From an uncultured Clostridia bacterium (GTDB taxonomy: Bacteria > Bacillota > Clostridia > Tissierellales > Peptoniphilaceae), in the NCBI GenBank assembly GCA_947254025.1, contig CAMYBS010000027.1, positions 1 to 15,297 of the forward strand: 15,297 bases of DNA. The letters run 5' to 3'. Positions 6,183 through 12,065 of the stretch are shown here, piece after piece (the first letter of the stretch is position 1; the number at the start of each line of letters is the position of its first letter). The translations under genes and the position numbers were made by a program. The notes under the pieces were generated by a model, which did no database searches, was not told where the DNA came from, and worked only from the letters and a program-made list of their open reading frames with translations.

Positions 6183-6650
6183 ATGAAGACAAAAGAATTT
6201 ATTAAAAGAGCTGAAAAACTAGGCTACAGAGTGGAAGACACAGGCTTTAATCTGTACTTATATAGCGGCGAAGACTTAGTTGCATTCGTTGGCAAAAAAA
6301 AGCAATATGTACTAGAAATATATAATTTCTTTTTAAAACAAAATGCAGAAGCACTATTTGACTTATGTTTAGAGTATGCAAAAACACCGATTGAGGAAAG
6401 AGAAGAAGAGGAAAAGTTTTATTTACAAAAAATGAAAAGTTTTTATAGTGAAGATAAATACATGAAAAATCATTCATTTTTAAATTTTGTTATAAATGAC
6501 AAAAGTTTTGAGCGTAATACTAGAACACAAACCAATAAGTGTCAAACTCAATTTACTCAAAAAGAGATTGACAAAATCAAAGAAGAACAGCACACGGACT
6601 TATCTGAATTTAAGCAAATACCAGTAGATGAGGTGAAAAATGAAATATAA
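6183..6650 (+). CDS. Hypothetical phage protein, paralogue of the previous gene, 155 aa
   Basis: This is the tandem paralogue of the 143-aa protein: KEFIKRAEKLGYRV at the N-terminus, EEEKFYLQKMKSFYSED in the middle and FTQKEIDKIKEEQHTDLSEF near the C-terminus. I start it at ATG 6183 (MKTKEF), which matches the partner's N-terminus and has AAGGAAG 7-8 nt upstream. A GTG at 6162 would add seven residues but lies inside the 11-bp repeats and lacks a ribosome binding site. The C-terminus overlaps the next small gene by 11 nt. Function unknown. Confidence 0.75.
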   Translation: MKTKEFIKRAEKLGYRVEDTGFNLYLYSGEDLVAFVGKKKQYVLEIYNFFLKQNAEALFDLCLEYAKTPIEEREEEEKFYLQKMKSFYSEDKYMKNHSFLNFVINDKSFERNTRTQTNKCQTQFTQKEIDKIKEEQHTDLSEFKQIPVDEVKNEI

Positions 6651-6789
6651 AGTGACAGCACATTTAGACTTCGAGGAAGATGTATTAGAACTTGATGATA
6701 ATCTAACAGAGAAAGAAGTAGAAACAGAATTATATGAGTATATATGTAGTTTTTTCGACTGGAACTATAGAAAAGTTGAAGAAGAGTAA
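6640..6789 (+). CDS. Hypothetical small acidic protein, 49 aa
   Basis: The frame from ATG 6640 to TAA 6787-6789 has AGGTG at 6631-6635 as ribosome binding site, within the end of the preceding gene. The product begins MKYKVTAHLDFEEDVLELDD and ends FFDWNYRKVEEE. A beta-strand start followed by an acidic helix is common in tiny phage proteins of unknown role. It closes an otherwise empty gap between two genes, which supports it. Confidence 0.65.
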   Translation: MKYKVTAHLDFEEDVLELDDNLTEKEVETELYEYICSFFDWNYRKVEEE

Positions 6790-6807
6790 CAGAGAGCAAG
6801 GCTTAAA

Positions 6808-7455
6808 ATGAAAACATTAATTGATGAGATTATAGACATATTTATAAGCGTTATCTTAGCAGCTTGGCTCTATATAGTATATATATTCATTAAATATAAA
6901 ATCAATCCTATAGATCAAATAGAGCTAGGCTTGAAAAACTTTGAAAGAAAATTAAAAAATATAGAAATAGTGAGGGTAAGCAGAATGGACGAATTAAACA
7001 AAAAAATATTACAATGGGCGAAAGACAGAGAGCTAGACAAGAAAGGCACAGTAGAAGCTCAAAAAATAAAGACAGTAGAAGAGCTAGCAGAATTAATCAA
7101 AGCTATGTGTAAAGACAAGAAAGACGACATCATAGACTCTATAGGCGACGTATACGTAACCTTAGTCATAGGCAATATGCTAGACACGAATACAGAGATG
7201 AACGCTCTCGCATGTATAGGTAGCGATGAAGTCGAGTACACAAAAGAATTACTACTAGAGCACTTGCTTGACTGCTCTAGATATATACTAGGTCTACAAT
7301 ATGTGAGAGAGCTTATAGCACTAATTATAAAGACACTATATAACGTATGCAAATATTACAAAGTAGATTTTACAGACTGCGTAGAGAGCGCATACAACGT
7401 GATTAAAAATCGCAAAGGCAAAGTAGTGGACGGACAATATATAAAAGAGGAGTAA
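6808..7455 (+). CDS. MazG-like NTP pyrophosphohydrolase-fold protein with N-terminal membrane segment, 215 aa
   Basis: Residues 60-215 match phage MazG-like proteins of the all-alpha NTP-PPase superfamily. VEELAELIKAM (90-100) supplies the EExxE metal-binding helix, IIDSIGDVYVTLV (108-120) the second acidic helix, and the tail NRKGKVVDGQYIKEE is typical. Such enzymes hydrolyse (d)NTPs and may tune nucleotide or alarmone pools. The first 59 residues are extra: a hydrophobic stretch (about 9-29, IFISVILAAWLYIVYIFI) and a basic linker. An internal ATG at 6985 (Met60) has GAGGG 8 nt upstream, so a soluble short form is possible alongside a membrane-bound long form. GAGAGCAAGG upstream of 6808 is a fair site for the long start. 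Confidence 0.8.
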   Translation: MKTLIDEIIDIFISVILAAWLYIVYIFIKYKINPIDQIELGLKNFERKLKNIEIVRVSRMDELNKKILQWAKDRELDKKGTVEAQKIKTVEELAELIKAMCKDKKDDIIDSIGDVYVTLVIGNMLDTNTEMNALACIGSDEVEYTKELLLEHLLDCSRYILGLQYVRELIALIIKTLYNVCKYYKVDFTDCVESAYNVIKNRKGKVVDGQYIKEE

Positions 7456-7459
7456 GATT

Positions 7460-7861
7460 ATGATAAGCACAGAAAGAGCAAAAGAGCTATTAGTGAGCGG
7501 AGCGCCAGTGATGAGAGATGGCGACAAATACAAGAAGATTAACGCTCTAGTCTTTAGGATGAATAACGGCATCGTAGATCCATACGCTGAATTACAAGAC
7601 GCTAGAAGCAACAATTCTATAGTGATATGCCCTCTAACATGGCTTGAAGAGGTTAAAGGCCATAAGACAGATAAAGACAAAGAGATTAGCGAAGACGCTA
7701 TACTTGTTATGTACGACAAGATAAAAGAGCAAGTCGGAGAACTTTCTTCCTATATATATAGGAAGAAATATAATGACGCTCAAAGCAAAATAAATAACAT
7801 ACTTAGATCCTTAATGAAAATGGAAAGCGCTATGGGCGTTTTCGATATTGATGAGGGATAA
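7460..7861 (+). CDS. Hypothetical conserved phage early protein, 133 aa
   Basis: The N-terminal part (STERAKELLVSGAPVMRDGDKYKKINALVFRM, residues 3-34) is of a kind often seen in small early proteins of Firmicutes phages, usually unnamed. The C-terminal part (about 85-125) is helical. GAGGAG gives a good ribosome binding site and the gap to the MazG-like gene is 4 nt, so they are one operon. A perfect 24-bp palindrome lies within the coding sequence at 7744-7767 (codons for LSSYIYRKK). Confidence 0.75.
   Translation: MISTERAKELLVSGAPVMRDGDKYKKINALVFRMNNGIVDPYAELQDARSNNSIVICPLTWLEEVKGHKTDKDKEISEDAILVMYDKIKEQVGELSSYIYRKKYNDAQSKINNILRSLMKMESAMGVFDIDEG
7744..7767. repeat. Perfect 24-bp palindrome inside a coding region
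   Basis: TTCTTCC, ten alternating T/A bases, then GGAAGAA read the same on both strands. It lies about 260 bp before the replication initiator gene. As RNA or single-stranded DNA it would form a hairpin. Its TTCTTC/GAAGAA arms recall the AGAAGA/TCTTCT arms of the palindrome at 7953-7972. Confidence 0.8.
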
Positions 7862-7890
7862 AAAAAGAGGTGCTTAATCAAAAGCACCTC
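7861..7890 (-). terminator. Hairpin with minus-strand U-run
   Basis: GAGGTGCTT (7867-7875) pairs perfectly with AAGCACCTC (7882-7890) around a 6-nt loop. On the minus strand the stem is followed by TTTTTT (7866-7861), a good intrinsic terminator. On the plus strand no U-run follows. No minus-strand gene lies to the right, so it would end an antisense transcript. Confidence 0.55.
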
Positions 7891-7913
7891 AAGGCATGTT
7901 AAATTTCATAAGT

Positions 7914-7944
7914 GGTATGATATATTAGCTACATATATTATACC
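7914..7944. repeat. 12-bp-arm inverted repeat upstream of the replication gene
   Basis: GGTATGATATAT (7914-7925) and ATATATTATACC (7933-7944) flank a 7-nt loop, TAGCTAC. The one non-Watson-Crick position is G·T on the plus strand and C·A on the minus strand, so the hairpin is better in plus-strand RNA or single-stranded DNA. It is the middle one of three stem-loops in this gap. Confidence 0.75.
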
Positions 7945-7965
7945 ATATAAAAAGAAGACTTGCAA
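7937..7965 (-). promoter_or_regulatory. Possible antisense promoter upstream of the replication gene
   Basis: On the minus strand TTGCAA (7965-7960, 4 of 6 to consensus) and a perfect TATAAT (7942-7937) are 17 nt apart. Transcription from about 7930 would end at the hairpin and U-run at 7861-7890, giving an RNA of about 70 nt. The -35 lies in the centre of the palindrome at 7953-7972. Moderate support only. Confidence 0.35.
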
Positions 7966-7972
7966 GTCTTCT
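7953..7972. repeat. Perfect 20-bp palindrome, candidate initiator or regulator site
   Basis: AGAAGACTTGCAAGTCTTCT is identical on both strands. It lies 55 bp before the replication initiator ATG, between a hairpin and the ribosome binding site. No U-run follows on the plus strand, so it does not terminate the early operon. A binding site for the HUH protein, an operator, or an origin hairpin are the main possibilities. Confidence 0.75.
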
Positions 7973-8026
7973 AGGACGGCTTGTATTAGGTATTATTTTT
8001 ACGACCATTTTATAGGTGATATATAT

Positions 8027-8836
8027 ATGCGTAGTTTCATAAGAGAGAAAAAAATATATTGCGGCGATGACTATTTAGAAGTTGATATATTTTCTCTTAC
8101 AAAAAATCAAATAAATAAAAAAGGGACTAGAGCTAAAAAAGAAAGAGTTTCTTTAAACGCTCAGAAAAATCTTAACGACAAAAATGCGAGAAGAAAATTT
8201 GCTTGGATATGTGAAGCTAACTTTGCTAAGAATAGCTACTCTGTTACATTGACATACAATGATTATTTTCTACCTGCTACGCTTGAAGACGCAGAAAAAG
8301 AGATGAGGAATTACTTAAGAAGACTTGCGAGAAGACGCAAGAAAGAAGGACTTGATGATTTAAAGTACATAGTAGTTACATCATCAAGATGTACTGAAGA
8401 TGACGAGCCAGTGAGAGTGCATCATCATATACTCATGAACGATGGACTGGACAGAGAGGTTATAGAAGAGCTTTGGAGAAAGTCACTCGGCAAAGGCAAA
8501 GGCAAGGCAGCTATAGGCTTTGTAAACTGCGATAGAATAAGAGCTGATTACAACTCTGGAATACAGAGACTATGCTCATATTTGTCGGGCAATCCAAAAC
8601 AAAAGAGAAGATGGTCTTGCAGTCAAAATTTGATTAGGCCATGGATCAGAAACAACGATCACAGATTTTCGAGAAGACAACTAAACAATCTAGCAAGTGA
8701 AGGTGCAAGTTTTGAATTGATTAAAAGATTATACCCTGGATATGCGATACTAGATAAAGACTATGGCTTTAAGGCTATATATAACGATTTTGGCGGATGG
8801 AGTATATATCTTAAGCTGCGAAAAATAAAGGAGTGA
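8027..8836 (+). CDS. HUH rolling-circle replication-associated protein (REP_ORF2-G2P type), 269 aa
   Basis: This is the only recognisable replication protein here. Motif I is YSVTLTYND (71-79). The HUH metal-binding motif is VRVHHHILM (129-137). The catalytic tyrosine is probably Tyr185 in LCSYLSGNP, followed by KRRWSCSQNLIRP (193-205), a pattern typical of phage replication-associated proteins of this family. Members nick one strand and stay bound to the 5' end through the tyrosine. The lysine often found three residues after that tyrosine appears as Gly188 here. AGGTGA at 8014-8019 sets the start at 8027. Three stem-loops lie directly upstream, a plausible origin. The next gene overlaps its ribosome binding site with this stop. 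Confidence 0.85.
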   Translation: MRSFIREKKIYCGDDYLEVDIFSLTKNQINKKGTRAKKERVSLNAQKNLNDKNARRKFAWICEANFAKNSYSVTLTYNDYFLPATLEDAEKEMRNYLRRLARRRKKEGLDDLKYIVVTSSRCTEDDEPVRVHHHILMNDGLDREVIEELWRKSLGKGKGKAAIGFVNCDRIRADYNSGIQRLCSYLSGNPKQKRRWSCSQNLIRPWIRNNDHRFSRRQLNNLASEGASFELIKRLYPGYAILDKDYGFKAIYNDFGGWSIYLKLRKIKE

Positions 8837-8840
8837 GATT

Positions 8841-9104
8841 ATGAGCGAAAAAATTGAGAATGTAAAAAGCTGCGAAGACTATTTGCAAGATGATAGCCTT
8901 ATCTTAGAGACATCAAGAAAGATTACAGAGATAGTCTACGAGCCGAGCAAAGACGCAAACAATTACTATTTAATCACTTGCCCTTTCTGTCAAGCAAAGA
9001 CGAGAGCACAAGTGAGAGGCTACTATGCAAGAGGCCGTAGATGTAGTAAGTGCCGTGCTATGTTTAGAGACAGAGTAGCGACAAGGGATAAGAGACATGA
9101 CTAG
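8841..9104 (+). CDS. Small zinc-ribbon protein, 87 aa
   Basis: Two cysteine pairs, CPFC (47-50) and CSKC (68-71), flank a basic stretch and form a classic zinc ribbon for nucleic-acid or protein binding. The N-terminus is acidic and the C-terminus basic (RDRVATRDKRHD). AAGGAG overlaps the stop of the replication gene, and its own last 8 nt overlap the sigma-like gene, so the three are probably translated together. It may assist replication or late transcription (inference). Confidence 0.75.
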   Translation: MSEKIENVKSCEDYLQDDSLILETSRKITEIVYEPSKDANNYYLITCPFCQAKTRAQVRGYYARGRRCSKCRAMFRDRVATRDKRHD

Positions 9105-9492
9105 AGAAGAGCTTAGAGTGATAGCCAACTTAGATCACAAGATTAACTGTTTAGAAGATGAGGTCAAGAAACTACAAGCAGACGCAAAATCTGTCAGATC
9201 TATGGACTTCGGCTCTGGAGTGCGCAGCTCAAATTACACTACGCACGGAGATCTTATTGCTAGGATATGTGATATGCAGCAAAGCATTATTAATGAGAAA
9301 GCAAAGCTTATAGACCTAAGAGCCAAAGCTAAAGTAACTATAAGCAAGCTTGACAGTATACACTACACAGTCATAAGCAAAAGATATTTACAAGGCAAGT
9401 CATGGATAGAGATAGCATCAGACATGCACTATACTCAAAGCCACGTATTTAGACTGCATATAGAAGCTATAGATATGTTAGAGAAGATGTAA
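9097..9492 (+). CDS. Sigma-70 region 4-like late transcription regulator (DUF1492/ArpU-type), 131 aa
   Basis: An N-terminal helical, coiled-coil part (about 4-85) is followed by a sigma region 4-like helix-turn-helix: HYTVISKRYLQGKSWIEIAS (89-108), then SHVFRLHIEAIDMLEKM (115-131). This layout and the position just before HNH and terminase are typical of ArpU/RinA-like activators of phage late genes. The probable target is the promoter at 9522-9556, starting 30 nt behind its stop. The start ATG lies in the end of the zinc-ribbon gene (8-nt overlap) with a weak ribosome binding site, suggesting coupling. Confidence 0.8.
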   Translation: MTREELRVIANLDHKINCLEDEVKKLQADAKSVRSMDFGSGVRSSNYTTHGDLIARICDMQQSIINEKAKLIDLRAKAKVTISKLDSIHYTVISKRYLQGKSWIEIASDMHYTQSHVFRLHIEAIDMLEKM

Positions 9493-9521
9493 TATATATA
9501 ATATATATTAATAATATTATT

Positions 9522-9556
9522 ATGAGAGTAAATGAGAGTTACGTACATGATATAAT
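9522..9556 (+). promoter_or_regulatory. Candidate late promoter with direct repeats
   Basis: TATAAT at 9551-9556 is preceded by TGA, giving a perfect extended -10. No good -35 exists. Instead ATGAGAGT is repeated at 9522-9529 and 9532-9539, 10 bp apart, covering the -35 zone. A strong -10 without a -35, directly behind a sigma-like activator gene, fits an activator-dependent late promoter. Confidence 0.55.
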
Positions 9557-9562
9557 GATAGT

Positions 9563-9659
9563 GTGGATAACAAGAAAAGTACTGCATAGTCCACGCCTCC
9601 TTATTTTAATTTAGTCCTTGCCCTCAGATTACCCTGAGGGCACTTACATAGGAGGCAGT
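9563..9659 (+). promoter_or_regulatory. Structured leader of the late operon
   Basis: From the predicted start near 9563 there are about 97 nt before the HNH ATG. GCCCTCAG (9620-9627) pairs with CTGAGGGC (9634-9641). GTGTGGA (9561-9567) can pair with TCCACGC (9590-9596), although its first bases may lie before the transcript start. GCCTCC (9595-9600) is complementary to the HNH ribosome binding site GGAGGC (9651-9656). The first and third pairings share 9595-9596, so they compete. It may control HNH translation or simply be a folded leader. Confidence 0.4.
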
Positions 9660-9926
9660 ATGGGGTTTTATCACAGCGCAAAATGGCGCAAGAAGAGAAG
9701 AGAGATACTAGTACGCGACCATTACGAATGTCAGCTTTGCAAGCTAAGAGGCAAGTACACAAGAGCAAGTGTAGTGCATCACATTAAACACTTAGATAAG
9801 TTTCCTGAACTTGCTTTAATCAATATAAATTTAGTCAGTTTATGTTCAGCTTGTCACAACACAGTGCATCCAGAAAAAAATTTAACGAGAAGAAAAAAAG
9901 AAACGAGGCCAGCTATCTGGAAATAA
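9660..9926 (+). CDS. HNH endonuclease, 88 aa
   Basis: The protein starts MGFYHSAKWRKKRREIL, the normal beginning of phage HNH nucleases. Zinc-binding Cys24 and Cys27 (CQLC) and Cys62 and Cys65 (CSAC) frame the beta-beta-alpha metal fold: VVHHIKHLD (38-46) carries the catalytic histidine, and SACHNTVHP (63-71) the last motif. HNH proteins next to terminase are known partners in cutting cos DNA during packaging. The ATG at 9660 follows AGGAGG at 9650-9655. A TTG at 9618 is in frame but has no ribosome binding site and lies in the leader hairpin. Confidence 0.92.
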   Translation: MGFYHSAKWRKKRREILVRDHYECQLCKLRGKYTRASVVHHIKHLDKFPELALININLVSLCSACHNTVHPEKNLTRRKKETRPAIWK

Positions 9927-10033
9927 TACCCCCTTGTTTTAAATTTCACTTTTTTCTGCGATGGCTGTAACCGGGGTCTCGTAGTGCTTGTACCAAAATT
10001 ATAAAAAAAAGATGTACGAGGGAGGGGTGAAAA
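9927..10033 (+). other. Candidate cos region between HNH and small terminase
   Basis: This non-coding gap begins with CCCCC next to the HNH stop, continues with a T-rich stretch (ACTTTTTTCTGCG near 9949-9961), and then GGCTGTAACCGGGGTCTCG (9963-9981). The C-run, T-run and GTAACCGGGG order resembles the gap seen between HNH and terminase genes in cos-type Firmicutes siphophages. CTCGTA (9978-9983) is repeated inverted as TACGAG (10015-10020). The nick positions cannot be given. Confidence 0.45.
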
Positions 10034-10381
10034 ATGATTTATAAATTAACGCCAGCCGAAAGTCGTATGCAAAAAAAGTTAAAAAGAGATTTAAGACGCG
10101 AACTGACTAATCAAGAAAAAGATAAATCATATTATTTTGATCTCATAGATCAGTACTGCGAAATGTATGCGATATGCAGAGCCCTTGCCGCAGACATAAA
10201 GGAGCGAGGCGTTTCAATAGCTTGGCAAAATGGAGAAAACCAAAAAGGTCACAAGAAAAACGACTCTATATCAGAATTTACTAAAACAAATATGCAAATG
10301 CTCAAGATACTTGGCGAGCTTGGACTTAGAGGAGCAAATATCGAACAAGAGCAAAAAGAAGAGCTAGGAAGCTTGATATAA
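10034..10381 (+). CDS. terS: Terminase small subunit, P27 family, 115 aa
   Basis: It recognises phage DNA and hands it to the large subunit. The C-terminal half has the P27-family pattern: ERGVSIAWQNGENQKGHKKN (57-76), then SISEFTKTNMQMLKILGELGLRGA. The N-terminus is basic (KKLKRDLRRELTNQ). GAGGGAGGGG upstream is a strong ribosome binding site. The next gene begins one base after its stop. Confidence 0.9.
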   Translation: MIYKLTPAESRMQKKLKRDLRRELTNQEKDKSYYFDLIDQYCEMYAICRALAADIKERGVSIAWQNGENQKGHKKNDSISEFTKTNMQMLKILGELGLRGANIEQEQKEELGSLI

Positions 10382-10382
10382 A

Positions 10383-12047
10383 ATGCTAAGATACCATCCA
10401 TACATCAGCGAATGGATTGACATCGTAGAGTCTGGAAAATTTAATACATGCAAGGAAATGAAGCTGCTAATTAAGTTTATCAAAAAAATACTTGCGAGAA
10501 ATGACGTAATCTTTATCCCTCATTTCGTAGAAGATTATGTAAAACTCACAGAAAAGTATTTTTTCAAACTTATGCCAGATCAAAAGTTTTACGCAGCCTT
10601 AATCTTGTCGCTCTTCTATAAGCCGAAGAGCAAAAACATCGATGAAAACGAGCTAGTGCTTGTATTTCCCGATGTTTTTTTAATGGCTGGCAGAGGTTGG
10701 GGCAAGAATGGCTTTATATCAAGCCTTGCGAACTTCTTTATAACTAGCTATCACGGCATTAAAAAGTACGATGTCGACATAGTCGCAAATAGTGAGAAAC
10801 AAGCAAAGACAAGTTTTAACGAAGTCTACGATGTAGTTGACGGTCTATCAGCACCAGAAAAAAGACTTTATTATTACAACAAATCAGAAATTGAGTTTAA
10901 ACAAACAAGATCAACACTAAGATATTACACATCAAATCCAGAAACGAAAGACGGAGGCAGGCCAGGTTGCGTTATATTTGACGAAGTACACCAGTATGAG
11001 AGCTATGACAATATCACAGTTTTTACAGGTGGCTTAGGTAAAGTAGCAAGGCCAAGGGCAATAATGATTACTACAGACGGCTACGTAAGAGACGCAGTCA
11101 TTGATGATTATAAAGAAAAGGCACGCAGAATACTCATAGGCGAAGACGACTTTAACGGCACACTACCAATAATCATGAAAATGGATAATGAAGATGAAGT
11201 CGCTGATCAGACCTTATGGGACAAAGCAAATCCAAGAATACATTACTCAGAGACGCTAAAACTTGAAATACAAAAGCAATACAAGAACATGCTTAAGAAC
11301 GAGAGCCTTAAAATAGGCTTTTTAGCAAAGCGTATGAACTTGCCAATAGAAAGCAAAGACGACAGTATATGCACTTGGGACGAGCTTATGAGAGCGTGTA
11401 AAAATCCATGGCCAGACATCGACAACTGCGAATGTATAGGCGGAATAGACTACGCAGACTTAAACGACTTTGCGTCAGTCGGCCTAAGATTTAAGCAAGA
11501 TGGCCAAACATATTTTTTTCAACATAGTTTTATACACGAGAAATCACTAAGGCTTACAGATTACGGCATCAACATCGAGGAGTGTATAGAGGCAGGCACA
11601 GTAACATTGATTAAAGAGTCAGACAGTGCAGTTATACCAGCATCAGCCCTTGCCGACTGGTTCGAGAGCATGAGCGAAAGATATTTTATAAAAGAGATCC
11701 ATTGCGATATGTATAGATTTAACTTGATCAAAGAAGAATTTGAGAGCCGAGGCTTACCGCCGACAGTCATGGTAAGAAGCGGAGCGATAACTCATAACAT
11801 CATAGCATTACCGTTAATGCAAATGTTTATAGAGAACAAGATCACGCTAGAAGATGACAAGCTAATGCGTTGGTATATTTGGAACACTGGCGTGAAAATG
11901 GACAAGAAAGGCAATAAGACTTTTTATAAGTTAGAGCCAAAGAGAAGAAAGACCGACGGCTTTTTCTGCTTGCTGCACACACTAGCAGAGGACAGTCTCG
12001 AAGATAACACCAAGGCAGGCGACTTGCTTATGCCGATAGGAATTTAA
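10383..12047 (+). CDS. terL: Terminase large subunit, HK97-type, 554 aa
   Basis: This is the packaging motor and nuclease. Walker A is MAGRGWGKNG (101-110), in the variant form usual for terminases. Walker B is CVIFDEVH (196-203), with Asp200 and Glu201. The C-terminal nuclease starts at CIGGIDYADLNDFASVGL (351-368), with Asp356 the likely first metal ligand. HCDMYRF and RRKTDGFFCLLHTLA supply later acidic positions. Length and domain order are normal for the Terminase_1 family. AGGAAG at 10367-10372 is the ribosome binding site. Confidence 0.97.
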   Translation: MLRYHPYISEWIDIVESGKFNTCKEMKLLIKFIKKILARNDVIFIPHFVEDYVKLTEKYFFKLMPDQKFYAALILSLFYKPKSKNIDENELVLVFPDVFLMAGRGWGKNGFISSLANFFITSYHGIKKYDVDIVANSEKQAKTSFNEVYDVVDGLSAPEKRLYYYNKSEIEFKQTRSTLRYYTSNPETKDGGRPGCVIFDEVHQYESYDNITVFTGGLGKVARPRAIMITTDGYVRDAVIDDYKEKARRILIGEDDFNGTLPIIMKMDNEDEVADQTLWDKANPRIHYSETLKLEIQKQYKNMLKNESLKIGFLAKRMNLPIESKDDSICTWDELMRACKNPWPDIDNCECIGGIDYADLNDFASVGLRFKQDGQTYFFQHSFIHEKSLRLTDYGINIEECIEAGTVTLIKESDSAVIPASALADWFESMSERYFIKEIHCDMYRFNLIKEEFESRGLPPTVMVRSGAITHNIIALPLMQMFIENKITLEDDKLMRWYIWNTGVKMDKKGNKTFYKLEPKRRKTDGFFCLLHTLAEDSLEDNTKAGDLLMPIGI

Positions 12048-12065
12048 AAGAGAGGAAGTGAGAAT

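Noticed and set aside
7336..7719. A 127-codon minus-strand open frame
   Set aside because: It is opposite the MazG-like gene and the 133-aa gene, both with good ribosome binding sites. Its hydrophobic, Ser/Leu-rich product is typical of a shadow of lysine- and glutamate-rich genes.
7953..7972. Terminator of the early operon on the plus strand
   Set aside because: No U-run follows the palindrome on the plus strand, so intrinsic termination there is not supported.
9490..9521. AT-only inverted repeats (10-bp arms at 9490-9510, AATAATATTATT at 9510-9521)
   Set aside because: Pure A/T alternation makes palindromes by chance; there is no U-run or conserved motif to support a terminator or operator.
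9618..9659. TTG start for the HNH gene
   Set aside because: It has no ribosome binding site and falls in the leader hairpin; ATG 9660 follows AGGAGG and gives the usual HNH N-terminus.
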